NCBI GenBank assembly: GCA_017592775.1
Contig: JAGFNJ010000019.1
Location: 19,578 to 83,577 of the forward strand
DNA length: 64,000 nt
Source of the DNA: Candidatus Accumulibacter conexus
GTDB lineage: Bacteria; Pseudomonadota; Gammaproteobacteria; Burkholderiales; Rhodocyclaceae
Direction of reading: 5' to 3'
Positions 49,625-59,490 of this stretch are shown piece after piece. The notes under the pieces are model-generated. The model was not told the origin of the DNA. It searched no databases and saw only the letters and a list, made by a program, of their open reading frames with translations. How positions within the stretch are numbered: the stretch's first letter is position 1; each line of letters opens with the position of its first letter. Both the position numbers and the translations under genes were made by a program.

Positions 49625-49647
49625 AATACGCCCGCTGACCCCCACCT
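49620..49647 (+). promoter_or_regulatory. Sigma-32 heat-shock promoter of dnaK
   Basis: CTTGAAA (49620-49626) overlaps the grpE stop; a 12-base spacer leads to CCCCCACCT (49639-49647). The box sequences and the spacing repeat those of the grpE promoter, giving dnaK its own heat-shock start in addition to read-through. Confidence 0.7.
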
Positions 49648-49723
49648 GAAGGACCATCTCGGGCATTTCGTCTGCGGGCGACGGTGCAATCAGAAAACAA
49701 GGGCATACTGAAAGGATTCAAGA

Positions 49724-51661
49724 ATGGGAAAAATAATCGGCATCGATCTCGGGACGACCAACTCGTGCGTCGCCGTGATGGAGAATGGCAAGCCGAAGGT
49801 GATCGAAAACTCGGAAGGCGCGCGCACGACACCGTCGATTGTCGCTTACGCCGAGGATGACGAGGTGCTGTGCGGTGCCCCTGCCAAGCGGCAGGCGGTA
49901 ACCAACCCGAAGAACACCCTGTACGCGATCAAGCGGTTGATCGGCCGGCGCTTCGAGGAGAAGGAGGTGCAGAAGGACATCTCGCTGATGCCGTTCCGCA
50001 TTCTCAAGGCCGACAATGGCGACGCCTGGGTCGAGGTGCGCGGCAAGAAGATTGCGCCGCCGCAGGTCTCGGCGGAGGTCTTGCGCAAGATGAAGAAGAC
50101 CGCCGAGGATTATCTCGGCGAGGAAGTCAGCGAGGCGGTGATCACCGTCCCCGCCTACTTCAACGACAGCCAGCGGCAGGCAACCAAGGATGCCGGACGG
50201 ATCGCCGGGCTCGAAGTGAAGCGGATCATCAACGAGCCGACTGCCGCTGCCCTTGCCTTCGGCATGGACAAGAAGCAGGGCGACAAGAAGATCGCCGTCT
50301 ATGACCTCGGCGGTGGCACTTTCGACATCTCGATCATCGAGATCGCCGAGGTCGAAGGCGAGCACCAGTTCGAAGTCATGTCGACCAACGGCGATACCTT
50401 TCTCGGGGGCGAGGATTTCGACCAGAGGCTGATCGACTACATCATCGACGAGTTCAAGAAAGAGACCGGAGTCAACCTGAAGGCCGACGTGCTGGCGCTG
50501 CAGCGTCTCAAGGATGCTGCGGAAAAGGCCAAGATCGAACTGTCGTCCGGGCAGCAGACCGAGATCAACCTGCCGTACATCACTGCCGACGCGTCCGGTC
50601 CGAAGCACCTGACGCAGAAGATCACGCGCGCCAAGTTCGAGTCACTGGTCGATGATCTCGTCGAGCGGACGATCGAGCCCTGCCGCATCGCTCTGAAGGA
50701 TGCCGGTTGCCGCATCGGCGACATCAACGACGTCATTCTGGTCGGTGGCCAGACGCGGATGCCGAAGGTGCAGGACAAGGTGAAGGAGTTCTTCGGCCGC
50801 GAGCCGCGGCGCGACGTCAACGCCGACGAGGCGGTGGCTGTCGGCGCGGCGATCCAGGGCGGTGTCCTGCAGGGTGAGGTCAAGGACGTGCTGCTGCTTG
50901 ATGTGACGCCGTTGTCACTCGGTATCGAGACGCTGGGTGGCGTGATGACCAAGCTGATCAAGAAGAACACGACGATTCCGACGAAGGCGACGCAGGTCTT
51001 CTCGACCGCCGACGACAACCAGTCGGCAGTCACCATCCACGTGCTGCAGGGCGAGCGCGAGATGGCCAGTGGCAACAAGAGTCTGGGTCAGTTCAATCTG
51101 TCGGACATTCCGCCGGCACCGCGCGGCATGCCGCAGATCGAGGTCACCTTCGATATCGACGCCAACGGCATCCTGCATGTTTCGGCGAAGGACAAGGCCA
51201 CCGGCAAGGAGAACAAGATCAAGATTCAGGCCTCTTCCGGTCTCAGCGAGGACGAGGTGCAGCGCATGGTGCGCGACGCCGAACTGCACGCTGAAGAAGA
51301 CCGCAAGGCACACGAACTGGCGGAAGCACGCAACCAGTGTGACGCCATGATCCACACCGTCAAGAAGTCACTTGCCGAGTATGGCAAGGAGCTTGCAGAC
51401 GGTGAGAAGGCGACGATCGAAAAAGCGATGAAGGATGCCGAAGAGGCGATCCGCGGCAACGACATCGAAGCCATTCGGGCGAAGAGCGAGGCCCTGGGAA
51501 CGGCCGCCCAGAAGCTTGGCGAGAAGATGTACGCCAAGCAGCAGGAGCATGCGGCTGCAGAGGGTGGCACGGGCGGTGCGTCCGGTTCGAGCGGCGAGGC
51601 GAGAAAGGACGACAGCGACGTCGTTGACGCCGAGTTTACCGAAGTCAAGGACAGGAAGTAG
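49724..51661 (+). CDS. dnaK: Molecular chaperone DnaK (Hsp70)
   Basis: A 645-residue Hsp70, full length. The ATPase domain opens [15 protein letters not shown], with [29 protein letters not shown] and [12 protein letters not shown]. The linker [16 protein letters not shown] leads to the substrate domain, and the C-terminus ends DAEFTEVKD. It works with GrpE and DnaJ. ATG 49724. Confidence 0.99.
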   Translation: MGKIIGIDLGTTNSCVAVMENGKPKVIENSEGARTTPSIVAYAEDDEVLCGAPAKRQAVTNPKNTLYAIKRLIGRRFEEKEVQKDISLMPFRILKADNGDAWVEVRGKKIAPPQVSAEVLRKMKKTAEDYLGEEVSEAVITVPAYFNDSQRQATKDAGRIAGLEVKRIINEPTAAALAFGMDKKQGDKKIAVYDLGGGTFDISIIEIAEVEGEHQFEVMSTNGDTFLGGEDFDQRLIDYIIDEFKKETGVNLKADVLALQRLKDAAEKAKIELSSGQQTEINLPYITADASGPKHLTQKITRAKFESLVDDLVERTIEPCRIALKDAGCRIGDINDVILVGGQTRMPKVQDKVKEFFGREPRRDVNADEAVAVGAAIQGGVLQGEVKDVLLLDVTPLSLGIETLGGVMTKLIKKNTTIPTKATQVFSTADDNQSAVTIHVLQGEREMASGNKSLGQFNLSDIPPAPRGMPQIEVTFDIDANGILHVSAKDKATGKENKIKIQASSGLSEDEVQRMVRDAELHAEEDRKAHELAEARNQCDAMIHTVKKSLAEYGKELADGEKATIEKAMKDAEEAIRGNDIEAIRAKSEALGTAAQKLGEKMYAKQQEHAAAEGGTGGASGSSGEARKDDSDVVDAEFTEVKDRK

Positions 51662-51728
51662 GCTGTTGCCTGCAGGGGGGGGCGTATAATCGCGCCTCCC
51701 TTCGCCCCCCCAAAGTGCTCACGAACCG

Positions 51729-52853
51729 ATGGCAAAACGCGACTATTACGACATTCTGGGCGTCAACCGTGACGCCGCCGATGAGGACATCAAGAAGGCC
51801 TACCGCAAGCTGGCGATGAAGTTCCATCCGGACCGCAATCCGGACAACCCCAAGGCTGAGGAACACTTCAAGGAAGTGAAGGAAGCCTACGAGATCCTTT
51901 CCGATTCCGACAAGAGGGCGGCCTACGACCAGTACGGCCATGCCGGGGTAGACCCGCAGGCAGGAATGGGTGCTGCCGGTGCCGGTGGTTTCTCCGATGC
52001 CTTCGGCGGCATCTTCGACGAGATCTTCGGCGGGCGGCGTGGCGGCGGTGGGCGCTCGAACGTCTATCGCGGTGCCGACCTGCGCTACAACCTCGAGATC
52101 AGCCTTGAGCAGGCGGCCTTCGGGACCGAGACCAAGATTCGCATCCCGACCATGGAAGTCTGTGAAGCCTGCCACGGCAGCGGCGCCAAGGCCGGAACGC
52201 AACCGAAGACCTGTCCGACGTGTCAGGGCAGCGGCCAGGTTCGCCTGCAGCAGGGATTCTTCTCGATTCAGCAGACCTGTCCCAAGTGTCATGGTACCGG
52301 CCGCTACATCGCCGATCCCTGTGGCGTCTGTCATGGAGCCGGCCGGGTCAAGCAGCACAAGACACTGGCGGTCAAGATCCCGGCCGGTGTCGACGAGGGC
52401 GACCGCATTCGTCTGTCGGGTGAGGGTGAGCACGGGATCAATGGCGGTCCTGCCGGCGACCTGTACGTCCAGATCCACCTCAAACCGCACGCCGTCTTTC
52501 AGCGCGAACAGAACGATCTGCACTGCGAGATGCCGATCAGCTTCACGACGGCGGCGCTTGGTGGCGAGATCGACATTCCGACTCTCGACGGTGCGGCAAA
52601 GATCCGGGTTCCTGCCGAGACACAGTCGGGGAAGGTGTTCCGGCTCCGCGGCAAGGGCATCAAGGGTGTGCGCAGCAACGCGCATGGCGACCTGCTTTGC
52701 CACGTGGTCGTCGAGACGCCGGTTCATCTCACCGAGCGACAGAAGGAACTCCTGCGCGAACTCGAGGATTCAAGTCGGGACAACGCCGGACACCACAATC
52801 CGCGTGCGAAATCGTGGATGGATCGCGTGCGCGACTTCTTTGCCGCGACCTGA
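51729..52853 (+). CDS. dnaJ: Molecular chaperone DnaJ (Hsp40)
   Basis: A 374-residue type A Hsp40. The J domain has KFHPDRN (HPD), then a Gly/Phe-rich region, then four zinc repeats: [24 protein letters not shown] and CGVCHGAG. The C-terminal substrate domains are complete. It lies 67 bases after dnaK. The stop codon TGA (52851-52853) runs directly into the terminal repeat of a short element. Confidence 0.99.
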   Translation: MAKRDYYDILGVNRDAADEDIKKAYRKLAMKFHPDRNPDNPKAEEHFKEVKEAYEILSDSDKRAAYDQYGHAGVDPQAGMGAAGAGGFSDAFGGIFDEIFGGRRGGGGRSNVYRGADLRYNLEISLEQAAFGTETKIRIPTMEVCEACHGSGAKAGTQPKTCPTCQGSGQVRLQQGFFSIQQTCPKCHGTGRYIADPCGVCHGAGRVKQHKTLAVKIPAGVDEGDRIRLSGEGEHGINGGPAGDLYVQIHLKPHAVFQREQNDLHCEMPISFTTAALGGEIDIPTLDGAAKIRVPAETQSGKVFRLRGKGIKGVRSNAHGDLLCHVVVETPVHLTERQKELLRELEDSSRDNAGHHNPRAKSWMDRVRDFFAAT

Positions 52854-52997
52854 GAGGCTGTGAAGAAATCGTCGCGAGCAGGCCGAGATGCATGGCGCGA
52901 GCGAGCGAACGACGAGACATATCAGATGGATAGGCGAGGAGTGAGCGAGTGAGCAACGCCGCAGATCGGTCGCGCAGTAGATTTATTCACAACCTCT
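52853..52997. repeat. MITE-like element with terminal inverted repeats
   Basis: A 145-bp segment flanked by AGAGGCTGTGAAGAAAT (52853-52869) and ATTTATTCACAACCTCT (52981-52997). The right end reverse-complemented matches the left at 15 of 17 positions. The first base is the last base of the dnaJ stop. The interior has no gene. A diverged relative follows at 53069. I could not identify a target duplication. Confidence 0.75.
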
Positions 52998-53068
52998 GAG
53001 CATCTAAAGCCCACGGATCCCGCGCCCGGTTTTCCATAACAAACAAGTGTTTGCGATTTTGTTTCTTG

Positions 53069-53291
53069 AGAGGAATCCTGAACACATCCTGGAGGGAGCA
53101 GTCCAGGATGCAGGGCGCGAGCGAGCGCACGACGCGGCATCGCCGGTGGATGGGCGAGGGCAAAGGCGGGCTCGCGCGCTGCATTCCGTACGCCCCGCAG
53201 AGCCAGCCGTGTGCCTGGCCGGCGGTCGGCGGCAGCACGTGCGCAACGCCGCAGGCTGTGCGGCCCGTTTCTTTCTCCACAAGCCCTGCAG
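53069..53291. repeat. Second, diverged and longer copy of the same element
   Basis: About 223 bp in the same orientation. The stretch GCGCGAGCGAGCG is shared with the first copy (near 52897 and 53116), as is GCAACGCCGCAG near the right end, and the edges AGAGGAATCCTGAACA and TCTCCACAAGCCCT correspond to the first copy's terminal repeats. It holds about 80 extra bases in the middle. The remaining 52998-53068 and 53292-53425 show no gene. Confidence 0.55.
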
Positions 53292-53425
53292 TCGGCGCGC
53301 TCGCCATGTGTCGTGAGGCGAATCCGCGCATGTAAGCACGGTGTCAGTTTGTGTCGCCATCCTGCATGCGTGGTCGGGGTCGTCGCTGCGCGGTTGCGGC
53401 CAGCGCACCACGCGGGGAGGACGGC

Positions 53426-54568
53426 ATGAAGCTTGTCAGAACACTGTTGTTGGTTGTCCTGAGCTGGGTCGGTGGGGTTGCTGCGGGCGAGGTCGGGGTC
53501 ACCGACAAGAGCATCCTGATCGGCATGACGGCGCCGTTTTCCGGTCCCAGCGGCCCTTACGGGCTGGACATGAAGATGGTCATCAACGCCTATTTTCGGC
53601 AGCTCAATGACGCTGGCGGCGTGCACGGCAGGAGACTCGATCTGCGCAGCCTCGATGATGGCTATGAAACCGAGCGGACGGTTGCCAACACCCGGGCGCT
53701 GATCGCCCAGGAGCAGGTCTTCGCACTGCTGGGGTTCTATGGCTCGAGCCCGACGACGGCGGCGATGAACGAGGTCTTCGGCGTGGCGAAGGTGCCGCTG
53801 GTGGGAACGATCTCCGGTGCCGACTCGCTGCGCCAGTCGCCGCGTGACCATCCCAACAACCGCTACATGTTCAACGTCCGCGCGAGCTACGCCAACGAGA
53901 CCGAGGCGATCGTCAACCAGCTCGTCTCGCTCGGTTTCAAGAGCATCGCCGTCTTCTACCAGAATGATGGCTTCGGCAAGTCGGGGCTCGAGGGGGTGCT
54001 GGCGGCGCTCAGGAAGCACAATCAGGTGCCGTCGGCGGTGGCCACGGTCGAGCGCAATTCCGCCGACGTCAGCGGCGCCGTGCAGACGATCGCCAAGGCG
54101 AATCCACAGGCGGTGATCATGGTGACCCTGTACAAGGCCAGCGCCGCCTTCGTCCGCGAGATGAGGAAGGCGAAACAGAATCCGCAGTTCATGACCCTGT
54201 CGCCGGTGGGCGCCGACCTGCTGGTGGAGGAACTGGGGAGCGAGGCGCGTGGCATCGGCATTTCACAGGTGATGCCTTACCCCTGGAACGACACGCTGCC
54301 GATCGTGCGCGAGTACCAGAAACTGCTGGGCAAGCAGGCGAAACCGTCGTATTACGGGATCGAAGCCTACGCCATGGCGAAGGTGCTCGTCGAGGCATTG
54401 CGCAAGGCGGGCAAGGAACCGACGCGCGAGAAACTCGTCGCAGCGCTGGAGAGCATGCAGAACCACGACCTCGGCGGCTACCGCGTCAGCTATTCGCCGA
54501 CGGACCGGACTGGTTCACGTTTTGTCGACCTGACCGTCATCGGCAGCGGTGGGCGGGTGTTGCGCTGA
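53426..54568 (+). CDS. Periplasmic binding protein, LivK/amino-acid-type (orphan)
   Basis: A 380-residue type I periplasmic binding protein with a signal peptide (LLLVVLSWVGGVAAG, about 7-21). It begins SILIGMTAPFSGPSGPYG and has NDAGGVHGRRLDL and the hinge VAVFYQNDGFG-like IAVFYQNDGFGKSG, all usual for branched-chain amino acid or related ABC receptors. No permease or ATPase genes are adjacent, so it is either an orphan receptor or serves a sensory system. GGGGAGGAC precedes ATG 53426. Confidence 0.88.
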   Translation: MKLVRTLLLVVLSWVGGVAAGEVGVTDKSILIGMTAPFSGPSGPYGLDMKMVINAYFRQLNDAGGVHGRRLDLRSLDDGYETERTVANTRALIAQEQVFALLGFYGSSPTTAAMNEVFGVAKVPLVGTISGADSLRQSPRDHPNNRYMFNVRASYANETEAIVNQLVSLGFKSIAVFYQNDGFGKSGLEGVLAALRKHNQVPSAVATVERNSADVSGAVQTIAKANPQAVIMVTLYKASAAFVREMRKAKQNPQFMTLSPVGADLLVEELGSEARGIGISQVMPYPWNDTLPIVREYQKLLGKQAKPSYYGIEAYAMAKVLVEALRKAGKEPTREKLVAALESMQNHDLGGYRVSYSPTDRTGSRFVDLTVIGSGGRVLR

Positions 54569-54779
54569 CTCGCGGCGTCGTTTCGATCATCTGAGGATTG
54601 CCGGGCGTGAGGCGGTCGGGTGCCAGGAGAAGAGATCACGGAAGTCCCCCGACCACTGCGGACTCTCCCGCTTCGGAAACCGTTGGTCCGCACCGCTTGG
54701 CTCGACAAGGCCAACCTCTGATCTCCGGGATCCCGCCCGTGCCGGGTTCCGTCAGCAGCAGCGATACCTCAGGCGACAG

Positions 54780-55544
54780 TCAGGTGCCGTCATGGGGCGC
54801 GCGCCGCGCGCCTGCGTCATCAGCACCCCACTCCTCGTGCCCGAGCGGCGCCGCGTTCAGCCGCTCCTGCGTCGCTCCCCAGCGGGGCAGGTAGCGATTC
54901 ATGAGCGCCACGAAGCGCTCGCCGTGATTCGGCTCGGCCAGGTGCAGCAGTTCATGCACGACGATGTACTCGATGCACTCGACCGGCTTCTTGGCCAGCT
55001 CGGAGTTCAGCCAAACGCGGCGGCTGGCGGGCGTGCAGCTGCCCCACTTGGTCTTCATCCGCTTCACGCCCCAGGCGCTGGCCTGGACGCCGAGCTTGGC
55101 CTGCCACGCGGTGAACATGGGCGCCAGCAAGGCCTTCAGCTGCTCCCGGTACCACCGGTCCAGCACCGCTTCGCGCTGCTTGCGGGTTGCCCCAGGGCGA
55201 ACGAAGAGATCGAGCGAAGCGATGCCTCTCACGGCCACCCGCGGCGTGCCCTCGGCCTCGTGCACCCGCAGCCGGTAGCGGCGGCCGAAGACGTAGTGGC
55301 TCTCGCCCACCGCCATCTCGCGTTCCGACTGGCGCGGCTGCTGCTCGAACTTCGAGCGCTGCAACTTGATCCAGGCCAGCTTGTCGATCACCGCCAGGCG
55401 CACCGCCTCGTCGCTGATCATCAGCGGCGCTGCCACCCGCACACGCCCCGCCGGCGGGTAGACGCCCAAGTGCAGGTTCTTGATGTCCTTGCGCACCACG
55501 TTGATCGTGAGGCCGGCCACCTTCAGCACGGTCTCAGTACTCAT
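54780..55544 (-). CDS. YgjP/M48-like zinc metallopeptidase (DUF45)
   Basis: A 254-residue protein of the YgjP (DUF45, WLM-like) group. The zinc motif HELLHLAEPNHGERF holds HExxH with a downstream His, and RMKTKWGSCTPASRRVWLN is the conserved family core. It overlaps the end of hsdR by 11 bases. This family is commonly found directly behind hsdR, but its job there is unknown. The last 20 residues are charged and probably disordered. Confidence 0.9.
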   Translation of the reverse strand: MSTETVLKVAGLTINVVRKDIKNLHLGVYPPAGRVRVAAPLMISDEAVRLAVIDKLAWIKLQRSKFEQQPRQSEREMAVGESHYVFGRRYRLRVHEAEGTPRVAVRGIASLDLFVRPGATRKQREAVLDRWYREQLKALLAPMFTAWQAKLGVQASAWGVKRMKTKWGSCTPASRRVWLNSELAKKPVECIEYIVVHELLHLAEPNHGERFVALMNRYLPRWGATQERLNAAPLGHEEWGADDAGARRAPHDGT

Positions 55545-58284
55545 GCTGGTTCTTGGCCAGTTCGAGCATCTTGTTCGTCTCGGCCACGGCCGTCTGGTTC
55601 TTGCGGATCGCGGCTGGCAGGGAATCGACCGCTGCTGCGCCCCGATCGACGATCAACTGGATCAGCGACAGGTCGTCGAAGGCCGAGATCTTCTCGCTCT
55701 CGTCGGCGCGGATGTAGGTGTCGATCAGGAACCGCATCGCCGGCTCGAAGGCCTTCAGGTCGATGCAGTCCCCACTGGCCAACCGCACTTCGTCGCGTAC
55801 CTTGCTGAAGTGCTCCACCTCGGTCTTGATCGTCTGTATCTCGGCAGGCGTGTAGCCTGCGGCTTCGAGTTCGCTGGCCAGCGCCGCGTAGGTGCGCAGC
55901 AAGGCTGCAGCGTACTTGTAGAGCTTCAGCCGCCTGGGCTCGTTGGCCTTCAGCTGCTCGGCATTGCCTGACTCCGCCGCGCAGAAGAAGCGCATGTAGG
56001 CAACGGAATCCCTGGCCTGCTGCACCGGCTCGCACAGCGCCTTGATGGCCTCGCGGGCTTCCTCCAGATCTTGCCGGCCGGAAGCCAGGCGGTCCTTGAG
56101 CAGGCCCTTCACATCCTCCTGGTCGAACGTATCGAACGCCCCGCTGGTGTAGTCGCGCACGGCGCCTTCGAGCGGCTTGAACAGATCCTTGTAGTCGATG
56201 ATGTAGCCGTAGGGCTTGTCTTCACCGTCCAGGCGGTTCACGCGGCAGATGGCCTGGAACAGGCCGTGGTCCTGCATCTTCCTGTCGATGTACAGGTAGG
56301 TGGCGGGCGGCGCGTCGAAGCCGGTGAGCAGCTTGTCGACCACGATCAACAGCTTCAGTTGGCCGGGCTGCTCGATGAAGCGCTTCTTGGCCTGCTTCTC
56401 GAACAGTTCGGCCTTCCTGGTCGCCACGTCCTCAGGCTCGTTGAACCAGTCGGCCAGCATCTGCCGGTAGACCTGGTACTTGCGCAGGCTGTCGGTCTCG
56501 CCCTCACCGGTGGCTTCGCCCTTTGCATCGGCCGTGGTGGGCATGTAGCTGGTGACGATGGCGCACTTGCCCTGCAGCGGTGTCCCTGCGAACAGTTCGT
56601 AGAACTTGCACGCCTCATAGATGCTGCCGGCCACCAGCATCGCGTTGCCGTGGCCATCCATCAGGCGTGGCCGGGTGCTCATGTCCAGCAGGATGTCGGC
56701 CACGATCATCGATAGCCGCGACTGGCTGGAGAGGACGCGCTGCATCGTCCCCCACTTCTGCTTCAGCTGCGCGCGAGCCAGATCGTTCAAACCTTTGGTA
56801 TTCGACTCGAACCAGTCGTCGACCTTCTTCGGCGAGGTGATCCGCTGGTCGATGTCCCGGGCTTCGTAGCGCAGGTCGAGCACCACGCCCTCGCGCACCG
56901 CCTGGTCGAACTTGTAGGTGTGGATGTAGCGGCCGAAGACCTCGATGCTCCGCGCCTTGTCGGCCTTCAGCAGCGGTGTGCCGGTGAAGCCGACGAACAG
57001 TGCACTCGGCAGCAGCGCCTTCATGGCCTGGTGCAGGTCACCGCTCTGCGTGCGGTGGCACTCGTCCACGAAGACATGCAGGTCGCCCTTCGCCTTCCAC
57101 CCCGGTGGCACCCTGCGCAGCGCCTCGACGAAGGCCTTTGTCCCTGCCGTGCCTTCGGCGCCGTCGTCATCGTCCTTGCCGCCGAACTTGTGCACCAGCG
57201 TGCAGATCAGCGACTCGTCGGCCTGGCCGAGCGTCGCGATCAGGTCGGCGCCGCTCTTCGTGCGGTAGATGGTCTCGCTGACGCCGAGGAAAACCTTCTC
57301 GATCTGCTCATCCAGTTCGGTGCGGTCGGTGATGATCAGCACACGAGCGCCGGGCCGGTTCTCACGGATCCACTTGGCCAGCCACACCATCGTCAGCGAT
57401 TTCCCGCTGCCCTGCGTGTGCCAGATGAGCCCGCCCTCGCGCCGGCGGATGAACGCCTGCGCCGCCACCACACCGAAGTACTGGTTCTGCCGGCACACTT
57501 TCTTGATGCCGGCATCGAAGACGATGAAGTCGTGGATCAGCTGCAGGAACCGTCGCTTCGCGCACAACTGCAGCAGGTTCCGGTCCAGCAGGTTGGGCTC
57601 GTCGGCGAACTCGCCGGTCTCTTCAACCCACGAGAGCCAGTACTTCTCGGGCGTCTCGATGGTGGCGTAGCGCATGCCCTCGGTGTCGTTGCCCGCCATC
57701 ACCCACTGCATCGTCGAGAAGAACGGCTCGATGAACTCCTTCTTCTGGTTGTCCAGGTTCTGGCGGATGCCTTCTGACACCGATACCGTCGAACGTTTCA
57801 GCTCCAGCACACCCAGCGCGATGCCGTTGACGTACAGCACGACGTCGGGCCTCTTCGCCCCTGCCTTCGTGCTGGCCTTGGCTCCACCGGCCAGATCCCC
57901 GCTGCGGACGGTCACTTCCTCGGCCACCGCGAAGTCGTTGGCCAGCGCATCCGCCCAGTTCACCAACCACACGGTGACGGTGTTTGCGCCCACCTCGGGC
58001 CGCAGCTTCACACCGTAGCGCAGCAGGCGGTACACGGCGTGGTTGCGGTCGTACAGGCTGCTGCTGGTGTCGAAGGCAGCCTTCTGCAGCTCGAACAGGG
58101 CGCGTGCTGCCAGCGTGCCGCGCACGCCTTGGCCGGCCAGCCAGGCCTTCAGGCGCTCGGGTTCGATGTTCGAGTTGGCGGGCCGGTCGATCCAGTCACC
58201 CAGGTAGGTATAGCCCAGACGCCGGCTCAGCAGCGCCAGCACCCGCTCCTGGGTCTTCTTCTCGATCTGGCCGACGCTGGGCAT
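55534..58284 (-). CDS. hsdR: Type I restriction endonuclease subunit R
   Basis: A 916-residue motor and nuclease subunit of a type I restriction system. The N-terminal nuclease shows RPDVVLYVNGIALGVLELKRS (PD-(D/E)xK type). The helicase has Walker A HTQGSGKSLT, DECH at FVDECHRTQSGDLH, and VGFTGTPL. The usual C-terminal helical tail after AVAETN is shortened to LELAKNQHEY in favour of the overlapping metallopeptidase gene. It needs HsdM and HsdS to act; hsdM is broken here. It lies 8 bases behind the AAA gene. Confidence 0.94.
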   Translation of the reverse strand: MPSVGQIEKKTQERVLALLSRRLGYTYLGDWIDRPANSNIEPERLKAWLAGQGVRGTLAARALFELQKAAFDTSSSLYDRNHAVYRLLRYGVKLRPEVGANTVTVWLVNWADALANDFAVAEEVTVRSGDLAGGAKASTKAGAKRPDVVLYVNGIALGVLELKRSTVSVSEGIRQNLDNQKKEFIEPFFSTMQWVMAGNDTEGMRYATIETPEKYWLSWVEETGEFADEPNLLDRNLLQLCAKRRFLQLIHDFIVFDAGIKKVCRQNQYFGVVAAQAFIRRREGGLIWHTQGSGKSLTMVWLAKWIRENRPGARVLIITDRTELDEQIEKVFLGVSETIYRTKSGADLIATLGQADESLICTLVHKFGGKDDDDGAEGTAGTKAFVEALRRVPPGWKAKGDLHVFVDECHRTQSGDLHQAMKALLPSALFVGFTGTPLLKADKARSIEVFGRYIHTYKFDQAVREGVVLDLRYEARDIDQRITSPKKVDDWFESNTKGLNDLARAQLKQKWGTMQRVLSSQSRLSMIVADILLDMSTRPRLMDGHGNAMLVAGSIYEACKFYELFAGTPLQGKCAIVTSYMPTTADAKGEATGEGETDSLRKYQVYRQMLADWFNEPEDVATRKAELFEKQAKKRFIEQPGQLKLLIVVDKLLTGFDAPPATYLYIDRKMQDHGLFQAICRVNRLDGEDKPYGYIIDYKDLFKPLEGAVRDYTSGAFDTFDQEDVKGLLKDRLASGRQDLEEAREAIKALCEPVQQARDSVAYMRFFCAAESGNAEQLKANEPRRLKLYKYAAALLRTYAALASELEAAGYTPAEIQTIKTEVEHFSKVRDEVRLASGDCIDLKAFEPAMRFLIDTYIRADESEKISAFDDLSLIQLIVDRGAAAVDSLPAAIRKNQTAVAETNKMLELAKNQHEY

Positions 58285-58292
58285 GGGCCGGA

Positions 58293-59477
58293 TCAGCGTT
58301 CGAACCGCGGCATCGCGCGCCGCATGAAGTCGTCGAACAGCGGCACGGTGAAAGCCATCTCGCCATGGGACGGGCTGTACACCATCCCCTTCCTGATCAG
58401 GCTGGCACGCACGGGGCCCAGCGTGTTGATCTTCACGCCGAGTTTGTCCGCGATGTCGCCGGTGCGGTACGGGCCAGGTCCCAGTTCCGCCATGGCGCGC
58501 AAATAGGTCTTCTCGCGGGGCGTCAGCCGGTCGAAGCGCACCCGGAAGAAGTTGTCATCCAGGCGCTGCGACACCAGTTCGCTGGTCTCCCGAATCACTG
58601 GCGCACCGATCGGCGAGCCGACTGCGTGGTTCCAGGCTTGGTAGCCCCACTCCTGCAAGAAGTACGGGTAGCCCTGCGTCAGCTTGAAGATCGCGTGCAA
58701 CGCCTCGGGAGCGAACTCCACTTCCTCGACACGTACCGGGTTTTGCAGCGCCCGCTCAGCCTCGGCCTCAGGCAGCGGACCGACGGCCGGAAAACTGAAG
58801 AGTCGCTCGGCGTAGGACTTCGACTCGCCGGCCAGACCGGGCAGGATCGGCAGTCCAGCCCCGACCAGAGCCAGCGGCAACTGCCGCTGCTGCATCTTGT
58901 GCATGGCCATGATCAACGCACTCAGCTCGTCCGATCTGAAGTACTGGACCTCGTCGATCAGGATGGCCACCGCCACGCCCCGCTCCTGCGCAGCCTCGCC
59001 GACCGCGACGAACAGGTAGGGCAGGTCCACTTCGAGGTCGCCGCTGTCGGCCGAGCCCGGCTCGGGTTCGATGTCCAGGCCGATGTCGAGATCGCCAACC
59101 TTGACCTTGATGGCTCCGATGAAGCTGCGCAGCACGCCCAAGCCCTTGCGCACCTTGTCGCCGGCGCCCTTCAGCCGGTCCAGGTCGAAGAGCAAACGGC
59201 GCAGGTGCGGCGCCAGCAGCACGGCCAGCGGCTTGCCTTCGTGCGCTTCGACGAGGATGGTGCGAAAGCCCTCTGCCGCAGCGATGCGCTCGATCTCGTT
59301 GAGCAGCACGGTCTTGCCAACGCCCCGCAAGCCGGTCAGCAGCAGACTCTTCTCGGGCCGCTTGGCCTGCACCCGCCCGAACAGCACGCGCGCCTGTTCG
59401 AGGATGCCCTCGCGGCCGGCCAGTTCTGGCGGCGGCGAGCCGGCGCCTGGGGAGAAGGGGTTGCGGATCTTGTCCAA
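58293..59477 (-). CDS. AAA ATPase with C-terminal winged-helix end
   Basis: A 394-residue STAND/ArchaeATPase-like protein. It opens NPFSPGAGSPPPELAGREGILEQA, has Walker A GLRGVGKT, Walker B VAILIDEVQYF and an ERLFSF sensor region. The last 80 residues (LTPREKTYLRAMAELG, PYRTGDIADKLGVKINTLGPVRASLIRKGMV) form a winged helix that probably binds DNA. Its place within a restriction operon suggests a defence role, but I do not know a named system for it. It is preceded by a 58-bp dyad. Confidence 0.82.
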   Translation of the reverse strand: MDKIRNPFSPGAGSPPPELAGREGILEQARVLFGRVQAKRPEKSLLLTGLRGVGKTVLLNEIERIAAAEGFRTILVEAHEGKPLAVLLAPHLRRLLFDLDRLKGAGDKVRKGLGVLRSFIGAIKVKVGDLDIGLDIEPEPGSADSGDLEVDLPYLFVAVGEAAQERGVAVAILIDEVQYFRSDELSALIMAMHKMQQRQLPLALVGAGLPILPGLAGESKSYAERLFSFPAVGPLPEAEAERALQNPVRVEEVEFAPEALHAIFKLTQGYPYFLQEWGYQAWNHAVGSPIGAPVIRETSELVSQRLDDNFFRVRFDRLTPREKTYLRAMAELGPGPYRTGDIADKLGVKINTLGPVRASLIRKGMVYSPSHGEMAFTVPLFDDFMRRAMPRFER

Positions 59478-59490
59478 GGTGACGTGGAGT

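Noticed and set aside
51666-51690. TATAAT ahead of dnaJ with TTGCCT as -35
   Set aside because: The spacing is only 13 bases, and the TATAAT lies behind a run of G; dnaJ is better explained by read-through from dnaK.
52987-53411. Several short open frames inside the repeat elements
   Set aside because: They are compositionally odd, overlap one another on both strands and coincide with the diverged repeat copy.
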